Shown piece after piece: positions 50,634-60,951 of a stretch of 64,000 bases of DNA. The notes under the pieces were generated by a model, which saw only the letters and a program-made list of their open reading frames with translations, ran no database searches and had not been told where the DNA came from. Source of the stretch: Progne subis subis (lineage: Eukaryota > Chordata > Aves > Passeriformes > Hirundinidae); contig JAKJHU010000030.1 in assembly GCA_022316685.1 (NCBI GenBank), positions 11,359,360 to 11,423,359 of the forward strand, written 5' to 3'. The position numbers were made by a program, and so were the translations under genes. Within the stretch, counting starts at the first letter, position 1. Each line of letters begins with the position of its first letter.

Positions 50634-51137
50634 GTGCTATCTGATCAAAACCATTTTATAAATACAAAAAGTCAAGTTATAAAGAGGGTCAGCCCTGTAA
50701 AGGTGGGATACCATCAGAGAAGTCCAAGTTCGACAGAGGCTAGTTATCTTAAAAGTCAAGTTAAACAAGACACCATTTGGGGCTAATGGCTCAACCACAT
50801 ACACTCCCCATGTGAAAGTTTATCAATCCTTTGGGACACTACTTAGTCCTAAGTGTCTCTTGTTTAACTTGGCTATTTCAATAGCTAACCCCCTTCCTAA
50901 CTTGGCTCTCATCTACAGATATCACACCTCCAAACAGCTGATCTTTTTCTGCCTAACTTGTCTTTTTTTATTTTTCCATTCCACACTGGCTAAATGTTTT
51001 TGATCAGGAGCCATATACACCACACTACTGAGGACACAAATAAATGCTGAATATTAGATGCAGTTGTAACTACATGCCTGAGGTCCAGTTAAAATCACCC
51101 TTATTACATTAAAGGTTTGTTAATTTAAATTATTTCT

Positions 51138-51174
51138 GATATATAAGTCAGACATATAAGTTCAGACATATAAG
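51138..51174. repeat. Short tandem repeat, period 14
   Basis: CAGACATATAAG at 51149-51160 and again at 51163-51174, with a partial copy before (ATATAAG). Confidence 0.9.
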
Positions 51175-52378
51175 AATTCCTTCATTCTTCTATGGGACTG
51201 TGATAAGCACTGTGATATGGAAAAAATTAAGACATACTTCAGCAGCTAGTAACCCAACAGGCTTTTTGTTTCAAAATGTACACTTTTCCACTACACATTA
51301 AAACTCTGCCATCAACATTATAAATATTCATACTTCACATGGGTTTGTCCTGTGTATTATTCTATCCCCAAGCTCCAAAATATAAATGAAAGTTTGGAAC
51401 TGTCCAATGTCATGGTCCCAAATAATAAAACAGTAACTATCATCAGCTATTAGAAAACTTTTGCAAGTTGGAAATTTATTGTTTCCCAGAATAAGGCATA
51501 AAATGTTTTCTTCTCAGTCTTCACTCCACCCTGACAGCAAGCAGGGAAACAAACTGGCAATGTTTGCTTTCTCTTTTACTAGAAATTAAGCCTACTCTAT
51601 GTTTCTAAAAGCCCAAGTTACATCAAGAGCTGTGTAAAATGCTCTTCAAGGTTAAGCAACAAAATTTTAAAAATTCCAGTTTGCAAAGCACACAAGAAGC
51701 ATTCCTGCGCATTACCTCAAAGTTATACTTTACAGCTAAACTAAAGCTATAGCATCTGAACCTCTGAATTTGTCTGGTGAAATACTGTGTGTTGGTACAG
51801 AGCTACTCTAAGAAGATGAAAACTTTGGTATGGAAGAAAGTGATGTAAATGAAGAAAACAGTGCTCTTCCTCTTTTGTTAATGTTTATACAGCCCTCAAG
51901 CACACTAACAGCAGGTTCAAGCCATAAACTGGCATTGTCTGCAATATGGCATTGGGCTGGCAATGTCATCCCATCCACTGAGGTCACTCAGCATTATTAT
52001 TTTCACTACAAAATAAAGCAAAGACCTGATTATTTGTGGACATTAAAACATTCATGGCCCAATCCCAAGATTAAATACCAAGAAATTCAGGTAAAAGCTT
52101 TGCTGCACAGTTACATTCTGAGAATGTTAAAAAATCTTATCATTACTTGTACAGAAAAGTACTTGAATTGAGCATTATAAGATACAAGGATTTTCCCTCT
52201 CAAAATCTTGAAGTTGGAGAGATCACACAGTTGGGGTTTTTTACGGATTTAATGTTCTTTATTTGAACTTCCTAACAGGCTGCAAGACTCCCGACACTAG
52301 CCAGTTGTTAATTAAGTCTTGTTGACATACTTCTAACTAGTATGAAGTATTACAAAACACCATCCTCTACAAAACAAG

Positions 52379-52382
<4 letters not shown>

Positions 52383-52409
<27 letters not shown>
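52383..52409. repeat. Poly(T) tract of 27
   Basis: Pure run of 27 T in intron 4. Confidence 0.95.
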
Positions 52410-53079
52410 GTTAATTACCTGAAGACAGTCCTAGGCTCTAGGGCATAGAAAATATTCTGGAAGAAGGTATGGCTGTCGTATCACTTCCATTTCTTCATGT
52501 TTTATTTTAATTATAAATATAATAATTACTATAATTTCTCATGAACAAACAGGTTTATAATAAAGTTAACTTCTGGGATGGGTGCTGCACTCAAGCTTGT
52601 TGGGGGGTGGGGAATATTCAGAAGGAAAGACAGCAAGCAAAGCAAGCAAGAAAATTCAGTGTGATGTTAGAACGGAGAGGAGACAGGGCAGACTGGAGAG
52701 CAAAACTGAGATCAAAGGAGAGCAAAAGCCATTGGCAAGAGCAAACAAGTTCAGAGCAGTGAATTAAGGTGTCAGGAGGATGGAAAAGGCCCTCATAGCT
52801 GCTGCTATTGTTCACTGAATGAAGGTTTCTGCTCTGCTGTAGAACTGGGAGATGGTGGGCCTCAATTTACATTTTTTCCCTGAGTTTATTCTCTGGGTAA
52901 GTGTCCCAAAGGCGCCACATTTCCATATCTGCACCTCTGAGACCCTGTTCTGGCTTTTTCTGCCTGAGAATCTGAGGGTCAGTCCCAACACCCCTGTCCC
53001 CAACAGCCCCATCCCTGAGCTGCAGCCTGGGTGCTGGCAAGACACAAGCCCCAAGCAACATCTCTGCCTTTTGCCCTCT

Positions 53080-53118
53080 TTTATCTTTGAGATAAAGATA
53101 CCTCCTTTATCTTTGAGA
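53080..53118. promoter_or_regulatory. Repeated GATA motif with hairpin in intron 4
   Basis: The 13-mer TTTATCTTTGAGA occurs at 53080-53092 and again at 53106-53118. AGATAA lies between them at 53090-53095, so there are three GATA-type sites in 32 bp. The first copy also forms a 7-bp hairpin, TATCTTT (53082-53088) with AAAGATA (53094-53100). It may be a small regulatory module or a local duplication. Confidence 0.25.
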
Positions 53119-55342
53119 GGTAAGGAATAATTATTTAATTAACTAGAAATTAACTGCTAAAGAGACCCTTACATAACTGCTGTCATTCACATTTTCAAAA
53201 TAATTTATTAGAAAAATGATTCCACACCATTGCCAAAGCTTTTATTTCAAGTCTTTACATTTTCATATTATATTTTGTAGTTTAATGAATCACTACCCTC
53301 CCCTGTTTTTAAAATGTTTACAGGATTTTTCAGCATAGCACTTCTAATTATAACTAGCACTGATAAAATGCTTTCTGTCAAATAAGATTTTACATGAAAA
53401 AATCTATCTTTTGCAAAATTGAAAAAACTGAAAACATGCACTGTTTTCCCACATTTTAGCAAAATTTTAAGAAAAAAGAGGCACTTCTGCAAGAAGCTGC
53501 TTTGATTTAAAAAAAATTAATTATTTTGGAACAAGCAGGAAAATAATCTCCAGACTGAGTGAAACAACATGCAGAATTTGCCCAAATACTGTTTGATTTT
53601 TATCTAAATCTAAATTAAAACTGTTGGCATCTTCTGACTCATCAGAATACCAGACAGTTTAGAGGAAAAAACTAAGCTTTGCAATGACCATGCATAGTAT
53701 CTAATTCCTCAGAGGTATAATGGAAAATGAGAAGTAGCAGAATTAGTGGAAAATGGAGGCCAAAAAATCTTCCAGGGATTTATTTAAGTAAGCAAATTTT
53801 AGTGAGGTTTAAATACAAGTAAACTCAAGTGCGGTGTGATTCACTGACTTCAAATTTAACTGAACAGCTCTCAAATAATCATGTCAAGAAATACTGAATG
53901 AGTGCTAAGTGTAAGTATACATTTCTGTAGAAAGAAAACTTGGAAAGATCTGCTTTTGCAAATTCTAATACTGTTGCAAATACATTGCTACAAAGGAATA
54001 ACACTGGGATATAGAAAAATTTTTAGCTAGCAATACATAGGTAAATTGTAGATGTAGAGACAAAAGGAAGCAAAATAAATAATCAAGTAAGCATGTTGTT
54101 TAGACATATGACTCGAAAATTAAAATAATGCAGGCAAAAATACATTAATCAAAATATGTAAGGAGCATCTAAAGCTAACACTGATACTCCAGATTATCAA
54201 GGCTGTATCTAAATATGTGAACAGCAGAACATTTTCTTCCATGACATTAGTGTTTAGTATTATGTTTACTATTAGAATCCATTCAGCTCCTTATTACATA
54301 AATTAAGAGACGTGCATGTACAGCATTTTAAATAAATCAGACATACATAATGTGCGGCATAAAAGCATTGAGATAAATTTTGATTAAGAAAGAGAGAAGC
54401 TCAGTTGGATGTGAGCTGACTACATTAGAATGTCTCTGTCTACCAACTAACACTACTATTTTATAGATGTTCTGCTTTTCAAAATCTGAACTGTGCTCTG
54501 TCTTTAGGTCCTAAAATATAAAAAGGGAAAGAAAACACATATCTGATTTATGCCAGCTTCTACTAAAAAAAAGGCATGATAATAGTAATAAAAATAAAAC
54601 TTGTAATGACTCAAAAGTTTTAGTTTGATAGACTGAAAACTAGGTTATACATTAAAAAACAATAAAACCTGCTAGTGTTTGCCATTACAGAGCACCTACC
54701 ACAAACTGAAATAATTTATATGATTTCATAATTCAATTTCAAGATGCACAGTGGGGGAAAACAGCAGCAGTACAAGTAGAAAAGAAACAAAATTCAAATT
54801 ATCAAGGGGGGATTACAGGAGAAAGGGAAAGAAGTTAGCAGTTATGAGGGCATTTTACTTTGCTTTACACAATGTCCTCGGAGTACTCAATAATGTCATA
54901 GACTGGGGTTAACAGAGTATGTTGTTCAAGTGTTTTAAGCAAAATAGCCTAATCCTAGAGAAACAATTTGAGACTAAAATGCTTAAAGTGTGTCTCTTGA
55001 TTTTCCAAAGTGCTCACTTCCTGGTGACTACTGCCAGAACTGCACGGTGCTGAGCCCTCCGACGGGGCAGCTACAACTACCACTTCTCAGACTTAGCACT
55101 TAATTTTGAAAGTCATGGCTTTTCTTTCTTGGGAAAAAGGATCCTAGCTTGGCATGCTTGTTAAAACTTAAATTACCAGCTGCAGCAAAATAAAAGGTTG
55201 GATTCTTTCAGTAAAGGAGCCATTTCAATCTTCCAGTTATTTAACCACTAAAAAAAGATCATGCCATGCCCCAGCAGCGGACAAAGTGCTGCCTATGGAG
55301 TTCTTCAGCATGGCTCAAAGCTGTTGTAATAATGCTTGGAAC

Positions 55343-55478
55343 TTAGATACCACTTTTCATCTTCAAAGCAGTTTACAAACATTAACTAATTAATCCACAC
55401 AACATCCCTCAGGCCCACTTGGATCAAAAATGGGGAACTGCATGCTGGGACCTGAATCCTCTGTGGGCCCTAGCTCCA
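55343..55478 (-). mobile_element. MIR/CORE-type SINE relic with internal deletion
   Basis: CAAAGCAGTTTACAAACATT and AACTAATTAATCCACACAAC match the reversed 3' end of a CORE-SINE (AAAGCGCTTTACAAACATTA ... TTAATCCTCACAAC). ATGGGGAACTG and TGGGACCTGAATCCTC then match its core and B-box side, so a central part has been lost. Confidence 0.65.
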
Positions 55479-55500
55479 AATTAAAGATGAGCAATCTTTA

Positions 55501-55516
55501 TTTTTTTTTTTTTTTT
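55501..55516. repeat. Poly(T) tract next to SINE relic
   Basis: Run of 16 T, 22 bp after the SINE relic at 55343-55478. Confidence 0.95.
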
Positions 55517-56695
55517 CCCTAAATAAACTTCTGATATATTGCCAATGCAGCCCTCTGTTGGGCAACATTTGGATGCCCCCAGCTTTAATCTCTATTAAAG
55601 TATCATGCCCCAGTCTGCCTTTGTTAATTTTGGATGTCTTGGAATCTATTAAACGTGGCACAGTTTCTCGAGCTTTTAACAAAGCTGTAGCTTTGAAAAT
55701 GCATCTTCTTTTGTCTTCATTCTAGCTGGCTTCTGCACAAAGATCTTTTAGATGAGATAGATACTGAAGTTTTCCGTTGTTGACGCATTAGCCTTAACTA
55801 TTAACATATTCAGCATGATTTTCTAATATTTAACATCGCTTTTTCAGTGGCACATAACTGCTGCTCTTTACAAACTCCAAGAGCCAGCTCCTCCTCTGAT
55901 GCAAACTGGACTGCCAGTTTACAACAGCCCAGGAACTGACTCAAGAAGTTTAGCAGGGAGCTGGCTGCTACTATGACATTGTGTGAGACTGAGTCAGGAG
56001 ACTGGCTGCATCCACCTCACCTCCAAATAGGAACACTAGCATTTAAAATAAATAGAATGACACTGTAAACCAGCAACATGAAAATAAGCATCTGCAAAAG
56101 GATCTTGGGGAATGACATCAACAGACAAAAGTGTGTCTGCTCCCAGAGGGAAACGAACACCAAAACAGCAGTGGAATGCTCTTAAACTAATTATTACATT
56201 GCTGGACTTGGGAATGGAAAATACTACAAAAAGGTACTAACTACATTGAAGCACTGTTACGGAGCATAAAGGATCCACAGTCTATCTTGGAAAGTTAAAG
56301 CCATGTGTGTTCCCTGACTGAATGAAGATGCCAACTTTCTCAGAAAAAGCCTAAACTAAAATAGTACCTATAGTACCTAAAAGATTCTGAGTGAAAAATA
56401 GCTGACCAAACCTCAAATACGCTGAAACTTCAGCATCTGCACACAAATCCAAATTTCCCTGTCCTTTGCACAGGTTTAAATGTATAATTAAATCCACCAA
56501 CTTAGCTGGTGGTTTTCCAAAACAAAGTGGATGTTGGATTGGACTCTGGCTGTAAAGATTTGTATCTATACACATTCCTATTTTGACTTCCAGTTTCTTC
56601 AAATGTTTGAGGAATGGTGACATTTAATTAAGAAAATATGGGGGGCGGGGGGATGCTGTTTGTTTGGGTTACAATCATTAATCATTTGAAATTTC

Positions 56696-56701
56696 ACTTA
56701 C
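56696..56701 (-). other. TRPS1: Splice donor of TRPS1 exon 4
   Basis: On the minus strand CACTACAG is followed by GTAAGT, a full-consensus donor. Its phase (two bases of an Arg codon) matches the acceptor of exon 5, which starts with G and restores AGG. Reading through gives AGG TAA, so an unspliced transcript stops at once. Confidence 0.93.
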
Positions 56702-57831
56702 CTGTAGTGTCGGGAAATCTCTTCTTCCACCTGGGTGGTAAAGTCACATTTGGTACATGAGTGTTCTTTGTTCTCCTTGAGCATCAGCGGCCCCTCTGCC
56801 CCCGGCAGGGCATTTGTTTCTGGTTTGACATCAGACCCTTGGCCTTCGTGTGCATTCTCATAGTGGAGCAGGAGAACGTCCACGTCGGGAGTGGAGAATG
56901 AGCACTGATGGCACTGGTGTTTGACTCTAGAGCTTCCTGTCACCCCTGGAGACAGGTGCAAAAGCAAGAGAGCACAGTGGGAACAATTACTTTTTCTGCA
57001 AGCAAATGGATAAGTAATTTCTCCAAGGTGCTTTTCTGGGCTGCAGAGGCCTCGGGGACAGAACTGACAGTGCTTAATGGTACATTTATGAATGTTGTGT
57101 AGCTGCTGATAGTGACGGAGAAGTGGGCCCACCACTATTACATCTGGGCCATGGCTCTTTGAGTACCTAAAGTCACAAAACTGACAGTTGTAGCTTGTCA
57201 CCATGCTGTCCTCTGCTCCTTTGCTACTCAAGTCTTTCTTTTTTGCCACACTCGCACCCTTTTCTGCCTTTGTCAATAACTCCCCATCTGCATTTTTGGC
57301 TAGATCATTCTGGTTAATGACAGATCCCCTAGAAAGCTTATCATTCAGATCTGGGTGAAGGCTCCCTGCCTGGCTTCCCCCATGCTGTTTGCTGTAATGT
57401 TCTAATAGTTTCAAAGAGCTGGACGATTCACAGCTGAAACTGCAAAATTTACACCAGTAGTAACTGGTTGTATCGGTACCATTTTGTCTAGAGGAATCTA
57501 TTGGCTTGATGGGCACCGAATATCCAACTGGCGTATCATCTCCTGCTTTTACAGTGATTCTGTCTTGCCACTTCCCCAAGTCTCCAGAATCACATGGTCG
57601 AAGAGTAGGACTGGATTTATTGGAGTTTTTCTCTGAAGTTTTACCAGTATCAGAGGAGGGAAGGGCTGCTTTCATTTTGTTTGGGTGAGTCTGTAAGAAG
57701 TGTTGCTCTAGCTCAGTGGAGGAGTTGCCCATGTAGGTGAAATTGCAGAATTTGCAGCGGAAGTACTTGGTGTTGCCTTGGCAATCTGGAGTTTTCCGCC
57801 CAATTCCAATAAAGGTTCCACCTAAAGTAAC
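56702..57831 (-). CDS. TRPS1: TRPS1 coding exon 4 (internal exon, C2H2 zinc-finger array)
   Basis: Internal exon of a nuclear GATA-type transcriptional repressor that controls chondrocyte, hair-follicle and joint development. It is 1,130 bp and opens in phase 0 with [20 protein letters not shown]. The first ATG inside it is not a start. Visible fingers by exon residue: C26/C29/H44/H49; C127/C130/H145/H150; C216/C219/H240/H245; a Cys/His-rich stretch about 250-292 ([11 protein letters not shown], then [11 protein letters not shown]); C307/C310/H323/H328; and a last finger at C359/C362/H375, whose final His lies in the next exon. Adding 309 to these positions reproduces the human finger coordinates I recall (333-358, 614-637, 666-689), so there is no net indel. 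The exon ends two bases into an Arg codon (AG|G). Family identity is near certain. The exon number follows human numbering from memory. Confidence 0.96.
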
Positions 57832-57860
57832 CTGTGAATAAAGAATAAGGTTGTTTTAGC
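57832..57860 (-). other. TRPS1: Splice acceptor of TRPS1 exon 4
   Basis: On the minus strand the intron ends ACCTTATTCTTTATTCACAG, and the exon then starts GTTACTTTAGG. The pyrimidine tract is moderate. A second AG lies 10 bases inside the exon (TTTAG), but using it would shift the frame. The chosen AG keeps 33 TRPS1-like residues in frame ahead of the first internal ATG. Confidence 0.85.
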
Positions 57861-59448
57861 TCCACTGTATATTTATTTGAATAGCAAGGAGTGGAAAGCG
57901 GAGGGAAGAGAAATAGAGAGCAACTAATTCATAAGCCTCTTTTCTTAATCATTGCCACCATTTTCATTTGTACTATGTAAGATATAATGCAAATACCCTC
58001 ACAAACTTAACATTTGTTGATGAATATTTTTAAATGTTTCTCATAGCTGAATAACAAATATATTGATTTGCAGAGACTGAGGCACACGTGCACAAGATGA
58101 TCTTAGTGCTGATAGGACTGTTCCTTCCTTCAATATATTACTAAATAATGTCATTGATAGAAGATCCAATTATCAGTTTCCATAGCTCTGAACCCTTTGA
58201 AAGCAGACTTTCCTAGGAGTCTATAGCAGGTGTAGAAGAAAAAAAATTACCCTCAGTCTTTTGACTTAGATGCCTTAATCATATCCGTGTTTCCAGTCAA
58301 AGAGGATTGCTTTGTAAATTCAAGCAAGCAAAAATTAAATGCAAAAAAAAAATTCAATTTGCTGTGTTGGGAATATGACCAATTCTTACAAAGATCATTC
58401 CTACACAAGTATCCAGTATCCACCAGGATGCCTTTTCACAGAACCATAGCTGTTGATGTCTCAAATAAAAGGCAGTTTTCTCAAGGATTACTCACTGCAG
58501 ACATTCTCCAAGGAAATCTTCTGCTCCTCTCATGCACAGAGCTCAATTTAGTCAAACCAGGATGGAAAAACTACAGTAGAAAAATGGCATGTGGCAATGT
58601 GGCAAAGAAAACTACCACACCCAAGTCCATGACATCACTAATTACGCACACAAAAAAATAAGGTAGGTCTACTTAACTGTTCTCATGATGTCTGAGCAAA
58701 ATGCTCTGCAGGAAGGGAAGAAGGCTTCCAGGGCTGATGTTATTAAAGCCCATGTTCTCACAGCAAGGCAGGCCTGCCCTTCCCAGGAGTGCACCACACC
58801 TGCCCCTGACATCAGGGGGAGATTTGCTGCTCCTGTACAACTGGTTTGAAGGCCAAAGAAACAATCTCTTGACAAAAATGTCACCATTGCACAGCTTCTT
58901 TTCCTGAGTAGCAAATAGTGTACAGCATCCAGAATATAATTCCCAAAATCCACAGACATCAACTCCTTTGCCATCATCCAGTCTACACCAAATGGTGTAG
59001 CCATGGGTGGAAGCTCCCTTGTGACATACTCCAGTTTTTACACCCAGGAAATTTCTTACAGGGAATAGAAAATTCAGCCTTGCAGGGTTTGATTTTCGCT
59101 CTCCCAACCAGTAAGTGTATTACTACATTTCTGCAGATTTCAGTTCTAATGCATTAGGCAAATGGTGTAATTATTTTTCTTCTTCTCCTCAACAGCTATG
59201 CCACAAAGACAACATGATCCCTGCTCATGCAGTATCACACCAAACGGAAAGACTCAGATATACAGAGCATGAAATGCAAACATTTTTAAACATATGTAAT
59301 AAAATGCCTTTTAGCCATTTAGCTCAGAGAATGAAATGTTATCCTTTGTATCTCATCAGAATTCAGCATGTATAGTGAGGCAATGAGTTACTAAACCATG
59401 ATATAATGAGCTACTGCCATTCAGGATCCAATGCTTTTTTTCTGTTTG

Positions 59449-59466
59449 TTTTTTTTTTTTTTTTTT
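59449..59466. repeat. Poly(T) tract
   Basis: Run of 18 T in intron 3, preceded by a shorter T7 run. Confidence 0.95.
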
Positions 59467-59767
59467 CCTTAAGGAAGCAAAATCCCCATGCACTGGTTAA
59501 AACTTTTCCTTAAAACTGAAAATGGCTTTCTGTTTGTTTAGGAAATTCATCTCATTAGGCAATGGTGAGTCAGGCAGTCAAATCATTAGAATGTATCTGT
59601 AATAACATTTTCACTTTTAATTGGGGCTTCACATTCTGCTATCAAATTATGAACTTGGTTTTGAATAGGTTCTTTTCAAGAGGGATGTTTAACAGGTCTT
59701 CTGTAGTGCAGGAGTTACCTCCCTTTATGTATTTTATAGCAAGCAAGAACTGGAGACAAAGCCACGC

Positions 59768-59804
59768 TGACCCTGATCCAATTGACAACAGTGGGATCTG
59801 GGCC
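59768..59804 (+). repeat. Possible ancient sauropsid repeat fragment
   Basis: CCTGATCCAATTGACAACAG followed by TGGGATCTGGGCC resembles the end of the old repeat family seen at 50037 (CCTGATCCAA ... GACTTCAGTGGGATCTGG). It is short and diverged. Confidence 0.3.
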
Positions 59805-60907
59805 TGCTTTCCAATATCTGGCACTTTAGGTCTCCATCCACTGCATTATTTCAATGTTCAAAGTCTTAGTGGTGTCAAAAGACAACTTAAAGAAAGCACT
59901 GATGGAATTACAGTAAACAGAAAATAACAGCTGTTCACTGCACAATTACGTAAGTTGCAAGGTGATCTGGTTTCGTTCACTCAATTAGATATGTATGTTT
60001 GTTCTGTGCATGCACAGAAAACTGACCAAAATGCTTTACCTTAAGTGGCTCTAATGAGTAAGTACATTCATTACTCTCAGCTGTCTGCCCACAGAGTTAC
60101 AGATAACAAACCTATTTTGCAGACACTCTGTGGACACCAGTTACAAACTCTGAGTGACAATAATTCCAGCTGCTATTCATTGCTAATTACTTTTATTTCA
60201 GAACATTGGTAAAACATATTAGTACTAGCATTTTCTACAGTGGACTGTAAATCACATCATTTCTGTAACTTGTGTTAATCCTGCTTAATGGTCTACACAG
60301 CAAGTTTTGTGTTCCATGCTAATACATCCTTCTCTGCATCACAAGAGGATAAAGTAGAACTAAATATTCCCACAGTGCCTGTGTTCAGTTCTTGTAATGT
60401 GGGAGACACACAATCTTTAGAGCACTCAAATGTAATTGATTACCAGTTACTGGTTTGGCATTTCCCTGAATACCTGTCACAGTTCAAAATAATTCACTGC
60501 ATTAGACCATGTATGTGAAAAGTAACTCAGGATCATCTTGATGTTATTATATTCAAAAGCCTCTTTTTATACATAACAAAGCCTACTGAAAAGCTCAGTG
60601 AGGGTCATCATTCAAAGACAACTTAAGAAACTGGTTTCCATGAAAAGAGGTTGGGAGAAGCACTTGAAGTAATAGCATAAACTGAATCTGTTTCAGCTTT
60701 CAACCAGTCACATTTGGAAGAAACCCACAGATTTGCAGAACTGTTTGTATTCCCATTTTGCTCAAATCTTGGCTTGACTTTCAGTTACATGCTGTATCTC
60801 TATGTACAGGCACTAAACTTCTTCACTGGTGATGAAATTGTCCTTCACCTTCTGCTCTCTCTGATCTGCCCCACAAAGAGGAAAAGTAAAGAAGGAGAAA
60901 GTGGAAT

Positions 60908-60951
60908 ATGGATGGATGGATGGACAGACAGACAGATAGACAAATAGATAG
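60908..60951. repeat. Compound tetranucleotide microsatellite
   Basis: (ATGG)n changes to (ACAG)n and then to (ATAG)n within 44 bp. It is probably variable between individuals. Confidence 0.95.

Larger units (their letters stand above)
48871..56701 (-). other. TRPS1: TRPS1 intron 4 (complete)
   Basis: This 7,831-bp intron joins exons 4 and 5 in matching phase. It interrupts a zinc finger between its two histidines. It contains an A-tract (50616-50633), a T-tract (52383-52409), a GATA-motif module at 53080-53118, a SINE relic at about 55343-55478 followed by a T-tract at 55501-55516, and a copy of an old sauropsid repeat at 50037-50095. I see nothing else that looks functional. Confidence 0.95.

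Noticed and set aside
50310..50786. 158-codon open frame on the plus strand in intron 4
   Set aside because: It runs straight through an A-tract that yields a lysine run, and its hydrophobic start is T-rich intron sequence.
57730..57732. ATG at 57732 as a translation start
   Set aside because: Thirty-three TRPS1-like residues, including the first two Cys of a finger, lie in frame upstream and are preceded by a splice acceptor. The ATG is internal.
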